From Parahoeflea alexandrii (GTDB taxonomy: Bacteria > Pseudomonadota > Alphaproteobacteria > Rhizobiales > Rhizobiaceae): DNA of 64,000 nt. Below are positions 55,263-63,105 of this stretch, one piece after another. The notes below the pieces were generated by a model that worked only from the letters and a program-made list of their open reading frames with translations, did not search any database and was not told the DNA's origin. Location of the stretch: contig NZ_JAAAML010000004.1 in assembly GCF_024105735.1 (NCBI RefSeq), positions 310,001 to 374,000 of the forward strand, written 5' to 3'. Position 1 is the stretch's first letter. Every line of letters starts with the position of its first letter. A program made the translations under genes and the position numbers.

Positions 55263-55272
55263 GGAGAAACAA

Positions 55273-56055
55273 ATGGATACGGAAGATGACCGCTACCGGG
55301 CGCCGGCGCTCGACAAGGGGCTCGACATTCTCGAGCTGCTGGCCGAAATCGACGGCGGGCTCACCCAGGCGGAGATCGCCAAGCGGCTGGGCCGAAGCCC
55401 GAACGAGTTCTACCGCATGCTCGACCGGCTGGTGCGCCGCGGCTATGTCACGCGGCTTGACGGCGACCGGTATTCGCTGACGCTGAAACTCTTCGGCCTG
55501 GCGCAGCTGCATGTCCCGGTGCGCCGGCTCGTGTCCTATGCCACCCCGTTCATGCGCGAGCTTGCCGAGGAAACCCGGCAGGCCAACCAGCTCGCCGTCT
55601 TCGACCGCGGCTCCGTCGTGGTGGTGGCGCAGCAGGAGGCGCCCGGCTACTGGGGCATCTCTATCCGTGTCGGGTCCCACATCAGCCTTTACGACACCGG
55701 CTCGGGCCATGTTCTGCTCGCCTTCCGTTCCCAGGACGAGCGGCTGATGATGATCAACGAGTACTCCGCCAGCGGCGAGCATCCGACGTTGGAAAACGAG
55801 TTCTTCGAGCGTCTCGACCAGATCCGGGAGCGCGGCTACGAGATCATGCCGAGCGCCCAGACCGCCGGCGTGTTCAACCTGTCGGCTCCGGTACTCGGCC
55901 CCGATGGGCGTGCCATTGCGGCGTTGACTATCCCCTATATCAGCCTGGTCAACGTGCCCCAGGCTCCCGAGATGGCCGAAACCGAGGCAATGCTGACGAG
56001 GACCTCACGGCAGCTGTCAAAACTGGCCGGAGCAGATTTCGAACTGCCAAGCTAA
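55273..56055 (+). CDS. IclR-family regulator of the L-fucose-type cluster
   Basis: About 260 residues. Helix-turn-helix LTQAEIAKRLGRSPNEFYRM near 30-50, then effector domain ANQLAVFDRGSVVVVAQQEA and the hallmark ISLYDTGSGHVLLAF near 140. The ATG at 55273 is preceded by GGAGA at a proper distance; the ATG at 55261 lies in the operator and has no ribosome site. Divergent from the sugar importer; operator-like motifs recur at 56054 and 58719, suggesting it controls the lactonase and MaoC/CoA-transferase genes too. Confidence 0.88.
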   Translation: MDTEDDRYRAPALDKGLDILELLAEIDGGLTQAEIAKRLGRSPNEFYRMLDRLVRRGYVTRLDGDRYSLTLKLFGLAQLHVPVRRLVSYATPFMRELAEETRQANQLAVFDRGSVVVVAQQEAPGYWGISIRVGSHISLYDTGSGHVLLAFRSQDERLMMINEYSASGEHPTLENEFFERLDQIRERGYEIMPSAQTAGVFNLSAPVLGPDGRAIAALTIPYISLVNVPQAPEMAETEAMLTRTSRQLSKLAGADFELPS

Positions 56056-56085
56056 TTCTTATTTGAATAATCTATTTCCCTATGG
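56054..56085. promoter_or_regulatory. Motif shared with 58719-58750 (copy 1), upstream of the lactonase
   Basis: Of 32 aligned bases 27 are identical with the copy at 58719. The core is TATTTGAATAATCTATT. It lies 57 bases before the lactonase start, just after the IclR stop. The half palindrome TGAAT matches the IclR-site arms. Confidence 0.5.
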
Positions 56086-56141
56086 GAGCATGTCTTTTCT
56101 GGCCGGACAGGGCAAGCCAACGCATTCGAGGAGGAAACCGG

Positions 56142-56978
56142 ATGATCATCGACACCCATCTGCACGTCGTCGACCCCTGGACGCTCGACTATCCCTGGCT
56201 GGCGACAGTGCCGGCGCTGAACCAGGCCTGGCCCTATGCGGCCTATGAGCTGGAGGCCCGCCGCGCCGGCATCTCGCGCACACTGCACATGGAGGTCGAT
56301 GTCGCGCCGGAGCGGATCGAGGACGAAACCAATTATATCGACACGCTTGCGCACCGTCCCGACAGCCTGATCGCCGGCGCGATCGCCTCCTGCCGGCCGG
56401 AAGAGCCGGAGTTCGCGGCCTATCTCGACCGCCAGCGCCGCAACCCGCTGGTCAAGGGCTTCCGACGGGTGCTGCACGTGATGCCGGATGAAGTGTCCGA
56501 ACAGCCGTTGTTCAGGGACAACATCAAGCGCATGTCCGGCTCCGGCCTGACCTTCGATCTGTGCATGCTGCCGCACCAGTTGCCCAACGCAATGGCGCTG
56601 GCGGATCTGGCGCCCGACGTCACCTTCATCCTCGACCATTGCGGCGTTCCCGACATCAAGGGCGACGCCCGTCAGCCGTGGCGCGACCACATCACCGAGC
56701 TTGCCAGACGCCCCAACGTGGTTGCCAAGATCTCCGGCGTTGTCGCCTATGCCGATCCCGACACCTGGATCGCCGACACGTTGCGGCCCTGGGTCGAGCA
56801 CACGATTTCGAGCTTCGGTTGGGACCGGGTGGTCTGGGGCAGCGACTGGCCGGTCTGCACGCTCGGCGGCGGGCTTCTGGCCTGGGTCGCGGCAACCCAT
56901 GCGCTGATCGACGGTGCCAGCGCGGAGGAGAAGCAGAAACTGCTTTCCGGCAACGCCCAGCGCATCTGGAGTCTCTGA
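56142..56978 (+). CDS. Amidohydrolase_2 family lactonase, probable L-fucono-1,5-lactonase
   Basis: 278 residues, TIM-barrel metal hydrolase: the starting IIDTHLHVVDPW supplies the HxH metal pair, LHMEVDVAPE and FILDHCGVPDIKGD near 165 supply further ligands, and VVWGSDWPVCTLGGG near 245 the catalytic aspartate. This group hydrolyses L-fucono/L-rhamnono lactones to the acids. It fills the lactonase step between sugar dehydrogenase and fuconate dehydratase. A strong GGAGG site selects the ATG. Confidence 0.86.
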   Translation: MIIDTHLHVVDPWTLDYPWLATVPALNQAWPYAAYELEARRAGISRTLHMEVDVAPERIEDETNYIDTLAHRPDSLIAGAIASCRPEEPEFAAYLDRQRRNPLVKGFRRVLHVMPDEVSEQPLFRDNIKRMSGSGLTFDLCMLPHQLPNAMALADLAPDVTFILDHCGVPDIKGDARQPWRDHITELARRPNVVAKISGVVAYADPDTWIADTLRPWVEHTISSFGWDRVVWGSDWPVCTLGGGLLAWVAATHALIDGASAEEKQKLLSGNAQRIWSL

Positions 56979-56989
56979 AAGCTGTCCGT

Positions 56990-58150
56990 CTAAAGCCCTA
57001 ATTCAGCCCTGATCGCCGCGCTGTGTTCGCCGACACGGGGCGCCGCGCGGGTCGATTTCGGCCGCTGCCCGTTGACGCGGATCGGCGAGCGGGTGGTCAG
57101 GATCGAGACATTGTCGTCGCGCTCGACCCGCTGCAGCATGTCGAGCACCTCGAAGCCCTCGCTCTGCATCAGGTCGTCCCAGTCAAGCACGCGGGAGCAC
57201 CAGATGTCGGCCGGCTCCAGGATTGCCAGCCATTCATCGACCGTTTTCGCCCTGATCCTGTCGGCAATCAGGCGCTTAATCTCGTCGCGGGCGGTGAACC
57301 AGGATTTCGGATCGGTGGCATAGGGCGCCAGTGCATCGAGTTGCAGCAACTCCTGAAGCCGCGGGATCGGCGTCATGGCGATAGCCAGAAAGCCGTCACT
57401 GGCTTCGTAGACACCGTAGGGTGCGGAGAGATAGGCGTGGGCGCTGCGAAAGCCGGAGCGTTTGGGCATGCGCCGCCCGTCGTTGAGATAGGTGGTGAGA
57501 ACCTCGAACTGGAAATCGACCAGCACTTCGAGCAGGCTGGTTTCGACATGGCTGCCGCGGCCGGAAATGCCGCGCTTGACCAGCGCCGCGAGGATGCCTT
57601 GCGCCGTGGCAGCGCCGGCGAGCATGTCGCCCACGGCAAGCCCCATCGGCACCGGGCCGTCGCCATCATTGCCGCTCAGCCACATCACGCCAGAGCGGGC
57701 CTGGGCGAGAAGATCCTGCCCCGGCCGTTTGACCCAGGGCCCCTCCTCGCCATAGCCGCTGATCGACGCGTAGACGATTTTCGGGTTTATGGCGCGGACG
57801 GTCTCGTAGTCGAGCCCGAGCCGTTCGATCACACCGGGACGGAAATTCTGCACCAGCACGTCGACCTTGCCGATCAGGGCGCGCAGCACCTCGAGGTCGG
57901 CCTCGTTCTTGAGATCGATGGCCAGGCTTTCCTTGCCGCGGTTGATGGCGTGAAAAATCGTCGAATCGCCGCCGATCTCGGTGTCGCTGAGATAGAGCGA
58001 ACGCGAGAGGTCGCCGGCTTCCGGGCGTTCGATCTTGATGACGCGGGCGCCGAGGTCCTGAAGCCGCAATGTTGCATAGGGGCCGGACAGGAACTGGCTC
58101 ATGTCGAGAATGACGAGGCCATCCAGGGGCAGGTCGGTATCTGTTGTCAT
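56990..58150 (-). CDS. Class III CoA transferase (CaiB/BaiF family)
   Basis: 386 residues. The N-terminal [25 protein letters not shown] segment binds CoA; the catalytic aspartate is in [14 protein letters not shown] near 145. [10 protein letters not shown] and [19 protein letters not shown] are family-typical. It moves CoA between organic acids. Its start overlaps the stop of the MaoC-like gene (coupled). In a fucose cluster its acid partner is not obvious; pyruvate/lactate-derived or C5 dicarboxylic acids are possible. Confidence 0.88.
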   Translation of the reverse strand: MTTDTDLPLDGLVILDMSQFLSGPYATLRLQDLGARVIKIERPEAGDLSRSLYLSDTEIGGDSTIFHAINRGKESLAIDLKNEADLEVLRALIGKVDVLVQNFRPGVIERLGLDYETVRAINPKIVYASISGYGEEGPWVKRPGQDLLAQARSGVMWLSGNDGDGPVPMGLAVGDMLAGAATAQGILAALVKRGISGRGSHVETSLLEVLVDFQFEVLTTYLNDGRRMPKRSGFRSAHAYLSAPYGVYEASDGFLAIAMTPIPRLQELLQLDALAPYATDPKSWFTARDEIKRLIADRIRAKTVDEWLAILEPADIWCSRVLDWDDLMQSEGFEVLDMLQRVERDDNVSILTTRSPIRVNGQRPKSTRAAPRVGEHSAAIRAELGL

Positions 58151-58707
58151 GATGTCTTTTCGGTGCTGCCGGCGAAATCCGCCGGGTTTTTGTACTTCAC
58201 GGTCTGGAGATGCTCGCAGTAGAGAACCAGTTCGCCCTCACCCTTGAACACTTCGTAGCTGGCGCGGATCAGCCCCATGTCCGGGTAGCGCGGTTTCTTG
58301 TCGAGGTTGCTGCGCACGGTGTAGATGGTCTCGCCGATGAACACCGGCTTGATGAAGCGCAGCTTGTCATAGCCATAGGAAAACGCGTTGACGCAATTGG
58401 TCGCGACCAGGCCGAGCCCGGCGGAAAAGACGAAGGCGCCGGCAACTAGGCGGCGGCCGAACATGCCTTCGCTCTCGGCAAACATCTGATCCTGCACGTA
58501 AGGATGGATGTCGACCACGAGCGAGTTGAACATGTGGCTTTCGCCCTCGGCGATGGTCCGGCGCAGCGACCGGATCCGGTGGCCAGGCTGCCAGTCCTCA
58601 TAAAACCAGTTCTCGGCGTTCCAGACCGGCAGCTCCGCATGCTCCTGGGGCATGTTGCGCGGATGCGTGCTGGCAATGCCCACCGTGGGCTCGAACGAAG
58701 ATCCCAT
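58147..58707 (-). CDS. MaoC-fold protein (paralogue 2), catalytic histidine missing
   Basis: 186 residues with an N-terminal extension of about 40 relative to paralogue 1. [21 protein letters not shown] matches the paralogue at 47593 closely. At the catalytic loop it reads [10 protein letters not shown]: the aspartate and proline are kept but the histidine is V. It may need a partner subunit or have lost hydratase activity. ATG at 58707 follows GGGAGGAG. Operon with the CoA transferase; operator-like motif copy 2 lies immediately upstream. Confidence 0.82.
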   Translation of the reverse strand: MGSSFEPTVGIASTHPRNMPQEHAELPVWNAENWFYEDWQPGHRIRSLRRTIAEGESHMFNSLVVDIHPYVQDQMFAESEGMFGRRLVAGAFVFSAGLGLVATNCVNAFSYGYDKLRFIKPVFIGETIYTVRSNLDKKPRYPDMGLIRASYEVFKGEGELVLYCEHLQTVKYKNPADFAGSTEKTS

Positions 58708-58718
58708 GACTCCTCCCA

Positions 58719-58750
58719 AATTCCTATTTGAATAATATATTCACATATGG
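58719..58750. promoter_or_regulatory. Motif shared with 56054-56085 (copy 2), upstream of the MaoC/CoA-transferase operon
   Basis: Contains TGAAT-AATAT-ATTCA (58729-58743), a five-base-arm palindrome. Flanks on both sides match copy 1 (27 of 32). It begins 12 bases before the MaoC start on the minus strand. The arms match the ATGAAT/ATTCAT arms next to the IclR gene. Confidence 0.5.
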
Positions 58751-58949
58751 ATTAGACTGACAAGGGGCTGGAATTGAAGCGCTGCGACTGATCCGGGTGG
58801 AGCCTTTTGGCGTAGGTTGGGATGGAATACGGCGGCAGGCGTCGGGCGATCGCGAAACGGGACGGTATCTATGCCGGAATGCGGGGTTGTTAACTCTCGC
58901 CGACTATGCTGACTGATAATCTAAAAAGTAACTCGTCGGGAATCGACCA

Positions 58950-59720
58950 ATGATCAGAAAACTTCGCTTCGCCGCTGCCCCGCTTGTCGCACTTGCAGTC
59001 ATTGCACCCCAGGCACAGGCGCAGGATGCCAGCGGACCGGGCATCTCCTTCGAACTGGGAGCGGCAGGCAAACTGACGCCGCGCTATTTTGGCGCCAGCA
59101 AGCTGGTGCTTTCACCGGTTCCGCTGTTCCGCCTCAAGCGTCTGGAATTTCCCAACGGGTTTGCAATCGGCGGCGGTTCCGACGAAGGCTTTTCGCTGAG
59201 CCCGTCAATCGACGTGATCGGCAAGCGTTCGACCAAGGATTCGCCTGAACTGACCGGTCTCAACACGATCAACACCGCGGTCGAACTGGGAGTGGCTGCC
59301 AAGTACCAGATGGGCAATTTCCGGGTGCTGGGCGCCGTCAGGCAGGGGCTCGGGGGACACAAGGGTGTGCGCGCCGAACTGGGCGCCGACCTTATCGTCA
59401 AGCCCGATGAGCAGTGGACGTTCCACGGCGGTCCGCGCCTGAACTTCGGCAACTCGAAGTTCACCAACACCTATTTCGGCGTCACCGCCGCGGAAGCGTC
59501 GGCACTCTACCCGGCCACGACAGCATCGGGCGGCCTGTACAGCGCAGGTTTGGAAGCGGGTGTGCGGTTCCAGGTTGATGACTACTGGGCCGTGGAAGCA
59601 AGTGCAGGCTGGTCGCGGCTGACCGGCGACGCGGCAAGGTCACCGATCACCGCTCAGGGCTCGAAAAACCAGTACAGCGCCTCCTTTGGCGTCGTCCGCC
59701 GTTTCGATATCGGCTTTTGA
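58950..59720 (+). CDS. MipA/OmpV-family outer-membrane protein
   Basis: 256 residues with a signal peptide (FAAAPLVALAVIAPQAQAQ) and alternating hydrophobic/polar residues, ending in an aromatic (RRFDIGF) as outer-membrane beta barrels do. GAAGKLTPRYFGASKLVLSP near 38 and EGFSLSPSIDVIG match MipA/OmpV. Proteins of this family scaffold murein enzymes or act as porin-like channels; function is loosely known. It lies outside the fucose regulon by orientation, with 200 bases of plain intergenic sequence before it. Confidence 0.85.
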   Translation: MIRKLRFAAAPLVALAVIAPQAQAQDASGPGISFELGAAGKLTPRYFGASKLVLSPVPLFRLKRLEFPNGFAIGGGSDEGFSLSPSIDVIGKRSTKDSPELTGLNTINTAVELGVAAKYQMGNFRVLGAVRQGLGGHKGVRAELGADLIVKPDEQWTFHGGPRLNFGNSKFTNTYFGVTAAEASALYPATTASGGLYSAGLEAGVRFQVDDYWAVEASAGWSRLTGDAARSPITAQGSKNQYSASFGVVRRFDIGF

Positions 59721-59811
59721 GATCATGCCGGTCTCGTTCAGGGACCGGCAGATCACCTGACAGGTCGTGCAATAACCGCTGCATCCGGATCCCGATCAAC
59801 GGCATGGCATA

Positions 59812-60060
59812 TTAGAGAGTTGCCCCGCCGCCATCCTCGGGCGAAACCGGATCTGCAGACAACCGTGCGAGCGCTTCATCAAGATGTTTGAGATCGTCTC
59901 CAACATCATCGTCACCGACCATCGCACTCTCGGTTGCAGCACGCATTTCGGCCCGGGCCGCTTCGCGCATACGCTCAAGCCGGTCGATCTTTTCGGCATT
60001 TCCCAAATCCGGATCTTCGAGAATGGTCCTGATATCCGCCTTGACGTCCTGATGGGGCAT
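59812..60060 (-). CDS. Small acidic hypothetical protein
   Basis: 82 residues with many acidic and alanine residues, predicted mostly helical (IDRLERMREAARAEMRAATE), no signal peptide. A heptad-like run suggests a short coiled coil. I do not recognise the family. It converges with the MipA-type gene, 91 bases away; a 7-9 bp GC hairpin without T run lies between (59726-59750). Confidence 0.6.
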   Translation of the reverse strand: MPHQDVKADIRTILEDPDLGNAEKIDRLERMREAARAEMRAATESAMVGDDDVGDDLKHLDEALARLSADPVSPEDGGGATL

Positions 60061-60363
60061 GGCACTGATCCTTTCACTGACAGTGGATCTTATGATTAAC
60101 GGATTGCTCCGCCTGTCGGGCCAACGCGGCAGCATCCGCATGGTTCCGGCCGATTTTACACACTTGACCCAAGGCACGGCGCAGACTGCGTCCGATTGCT
60201 ACGCGCAAGTCTTGCGCGGTAATCATTTCGAAAAGACGTTATGATTCGGGATCGAACCCTGCTGCGCTCTGAACCTCGTATGGCTCCGCAGCAGAGCAAT
60301 GCCAGACATGTAGTCAAGCTGACGCATTGCCGTTTGGGTCCCTCAGACAAACAGCGAGTCGAC
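60061..60363. other. Intergenic stretch before the dioxygenase operon
   Basis: About 300 bases. The frame of the dioxygenase stays open upstream to 60241, so part may be its true N-terminus; the extra 41 residues look poorly conserved. No other gene, repeat or clear promoter was seen. Confidence 0.45.
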
Positions 60364-61209
60364 ATGATACTCAGTCCCGATGACCATGATTTTTTCAAAA
60401 GCGAAGGGTATCTGCTGATCAAGGGGTTTCATGATCACAGTTCTGAGATCATGCCCATCCAGCGTGACATTCACGAGATCATCGGCCTTGTCGCGCAACG
60501 GCACGGGATCAAGCTGCCGGAGCGTGCGTTCACCCCCGAAAGTTTCGATGAGGACTATTACACCCTGCTGGCCGAAGACCGCCGCTATGCCAGCGAGGTC
60601 TACGATCTCACCAAGCAGATCCCGTCATTCCTTCGCCTGATCTCGAACGAACGCTCGGAAGCCCTGTTCCGCGAACTGCGCCAGACTGAACATGCAGGGA
60701 TTGGTGCCGCTTCCTACGGCATCCGGATCGACAATCCGAACGAGGACAAGTTCCGCTCGCACTGGCATCAGGAATTCCTGTTCCAGCCGCAAAGCATTGA
60801 CGGCATCGTCTTCTGGACGCCGCTCACGCCGGTACGCGCCGACATGGGACCAGTGATCATTCTTCCCAAGTCGCACAAGGACGGCCTTTGTACCTACAGC
60901 AAGGCCACCACCTATGCGAACAAGCAGGGCGCCTATCAGATCGGCATTCACGACGAGGATGCGGTGGTCTCCCGCTATGAGCATATCGCGCCGCTGACTG
61001 AACCGGGCGACCTGCTGCTGATGGATTTCCTGACCATCCACGGGTCGGGCGAAAACCGCTCGAAACGTTCCAGATGGTCGATTCAGAGCCGATTCTTCAA
61101 CTACCGGGATCCGGTCGGCATGAAGCTTGGCTGGAAAGCCTCGATCACCACCGGCACCGAGGTGGAAAAGCTTTTCCCGGAAAATTTTGTCAGCAGCGAG
61201 CAGCCATGA
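60364..61209 (+). CDS. PhyH-type (phytanoyl-CoA dioxygenase) Fe(II)/2-oxoglutarate enzyme
   Basis: About 281 residues. The iron facial triad is SHWHQEFLF near 140 (His-x-Glu-type placement) and IHGSGENRSKRSRWS near 225 (distal His plus the 2-oxoglutarate arginine). It hydroxylates a small molecule or a sugar/lipid acceptor. First gene of an operon with two methyltransferases and an ATP-grasp ligase; its last codon overlaps the next start. The N-terminus is uncertain (ATG at 60241 is also in frame). Confidence 0.8.
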   Translation: MILSPDDHDFFKSEGYLLIKGFHDHSSEIMPIQRDIHEIIGLVAQRHGIKLPERAFTPESFDEDYYTLLAEDRRYASEVYDLTKQIPSFLRLISNERSEALFRELRQTEHAGIGAASYGIRIDNPNEDKFRSHWHQEFLFQPQSIDGIVFWTPLTPVRADMGPVIILPKSHKDGLCTYSKATTYANKQGAYQIGIHDEDAVVSRYEHIAPLTEPGDLLLMDFLTIHGSGENRSKRSRWSIQSRFFNYRDPVGMKLGWKASITTGTEVEKLFPENFVSSEQP

Positions 61210-62354
61210 TGCTTTGCAACGTCTGTCACACCGAACTGGCGGATCCGGTTTACCGCGGAGGCGCAAACACCTCGATCACCACCATGAACAAGGTGGTGTC
61301 GGGGCAGACGCGAATATTCCATTGCCGGACCTGCGATCACGTCCAGACCGAGGAACTGCCGGATCTCGCGCGCTATTATGCCGAGGAGTATTCCATCAAT
61401 GAAGATGGCGTGGATGACGACCAGCTGTACGAGATAAGAGACGGCAGGGAGATCTACCGCTCCGAGCATCAGGCAGCAGTTCTGCTGTCCAAGATCGACC
61501 TGCACAACAATCCCAAGGTTCTCGATTATGGCTGCGCGAAGGGGGCAACCCTGAGGCGGGTTGTCGAGGCCAACCAGTCGGTCGAGCCTTACCTGTTCGA
61601 CGTCACCGACAAGTATCAGCGCTACTGGCGCGACTTCCCAAAGCCGGCGCGTTGGGCCTCGCACACTCCCGATCCGGCATGGTCGGGCACGCTGGACGTG
61701 GTGCTTTCGTTCTACGCGCTCGAACACATTCCCCATCTCGGCAGCGTCCTTGGGGACGTCAGGGCGCTGCTGCGTCCGGGCGGGCTGTTCTATTTCATCG
61801 TGCCCAACCTCTACGCCAACTGGGCCGACTTCATCGTGGCCGACCACGTCAACCATTTCAGCCGCGGCTCCCTTGCCATGATGCTGGCGAGAGCAGGTTT
61901 CGACGATATTGAAATCGATGACAGCTCCCATGCGTCAGCCTTCGTCGTCAGTTGCCGCAGGGCCGAGACTGCTCCCCAGGCGATTTGGGGTGCTCCGGCA
62001 TCGAGCGAGGCTGTCGAGGAACTGGCGAGGTTCTGGTCCACCGCAAGGCAACGCATCAGCGAGCAGGAGGGCGGAGTGGCGCCAGATGCGAGATTCGCGA
62101 TCTATGGCGCCGGCATCTATGGCAATTTCATTCTTTCGTGTCTTGCCAACCCGGACCGGGTTGCCTGTTTTCTGGATCAGAACCGGTTTCTGCAAGGCAA
62201 GCAGTTGAACGGGGTCCCGATCGTTCACCCGGCCGATCTCCCCGACGATGTCGCCGCGGTTTTCGTCGGCCTGAATCCGCTCAATGCGCGACGGATCATC
62301 TCCTCCGTGGAGAGCCTGCAATCGCGCAGTGTTCCCTGTTACTTTCTGAATTGA
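61206..62354 (+). CDS. Class I SAM methyltransferase with zinc-binding N-terminus and C-terminal Rossmann domain
   Basis: 382 residues. CNVC near 3 and CRTC near 39 form an N-terminal zinc knuckle; VLDYGCAKGATL near 102 is the SAM-binding motif and FYALEHIPHLGSVLGD near 165 follows. The C-terminal part (about 290-380) has RFAIYGAGIYGNFILSC, a Rossmann-like fold. This three-domain layout is that of sugar C-methyltransferases of the TylC3/NovU/YqaB-like group acting on nucleotide-activated keto-sugars. The start overlaps the preceding stop (ATGA). Confidence 0.82.
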   Translation: MMLCNVCHTELADPVYRGGANTSITTMNKVVSGQTRIFHCRTCDHVQTEELPDLARYYAEEYSINEDGVDDDQLYEIRDGREIYRSEHQAAVLLSKIDLHNNPKVLDYGCAKGATLRRVVEANQSVEPYLFDVTDKYQRYWRDFPKPARWASHTPDPAWSGTLDVVLSFYALEHIPHLGSVLGDVRALLRPGGLFYFIVPNLYANWADFIVADHVNHFSRGSLAMMLARAGFDDIEIDDSSHASAFVVSCRRAETAPQAIWGAPASSEAVEELARFWSTARQRISEQEGGVAPDARFAIYGAGIYGNFILSCLANPDRVACFLDQNRFLQGKQLNGVPIVHPADLPDDVAAVFVGLNPLNARRIISSVESLQSRSVPCYFLN

Positions 62355-62379
62355 GGCCTTGCTTCCGGAGTTGACGCCA

Positions 62380-63105
62380 ATGGAAAATCTGGACGCCGTC
62401 GCGGACAAATATCTCGCCGAGCCAGCCGTGGAGATCGAGAACGATCTGATCATGAACTGGTATCCGGAACGGATCGCCAACCGCACAGGCCATGTCGGCT
62501 CTGTTCTGGAACTTGGCCTGGGACATGGCTACACGGTTCCCTATTTCGTCAAGATGGCCGACCATCACGAGGTTGTCGAAGGGTCACAAAGGGTCATCGA
62601 TCATTTCCGCGCCAAGAATGCCTGGTACCAGGGCCGGCTCGTCCAGGACTATTTCGAGACCTACACGCCCGACCGCCTGTTCGATGTGATCGTCATGGGT
62701 TTCGTGCTCGAACATGTCGATGATCCGAAACTGCTGCTTGAACGCTACCGGTCGTTTCTCGCCCCCGGTGGCAAGATCTATGTCGCCGTGCCCAACGCCA
62801 AATCGCTCAACCGCAGGCTCGGGCTGGAGATGGGCATGATCGACAACATCTACGATCTCAACGCCACCGATCACCAGTTGGGCCACAAGCGCAACTACTG
62901 CCGCGACAGCTTGCGCACCGATGTCGAGGCAGCGGGCTATCGCACGACCCTTGAAGAGGGCATCTATCTCAAGCCGCTGCCATTGGGGGTCCTGAAAACG
63001 CTCGACGACATGGACGCCAATCTGCAGGCGATGCTGAAGGTCGGCGTCGATTTTCCCGATCTCTGCGTGGCGTTGCTGTTTGAGCTTGAGGCCACAGGTG
63101 GCTGA
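62380..63105 (+). CDS. Class I SAM-dependent methyltransferase
   Basis: 241 residues. SAM motif VLELGLGHGYTVPYF near 42 and IVMGFVLEHVDDPKLLLERY near 103, then FLAPGGKIYVAVPNAKSLNR, all of the Methyltransf_11/23 type. A C-terminal segment (about 160-240) with YCRDSLRTDVEAAGY probably closes over the acceptor. It starts 25 bases after the preceding stop and its end overlaps the next gene by eight bases. Acceptor unknown. Confidence 0.85.
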   Translation: MENLDAVADKYLAEPAVEIENDLIMNWYPERIANRTGHVGSVLELGLGHGYTVPYFVKMADHHEVVEGSQRVIDHFRAKNAWYQGRLVQDYFETYTPDRLFDVIVMGFVLEHVDDPKLLLERYRSFLAPGGKIYVAVPNAKSLNRRLGLEMGMIDNIYDLNATDHQLGHKRNYCRDSLRTDVEAAGYRTTLEEGIYLKPLPLGVLKTLDDMDANLQAMLKVGVDFPDLCVALLFELEATGG

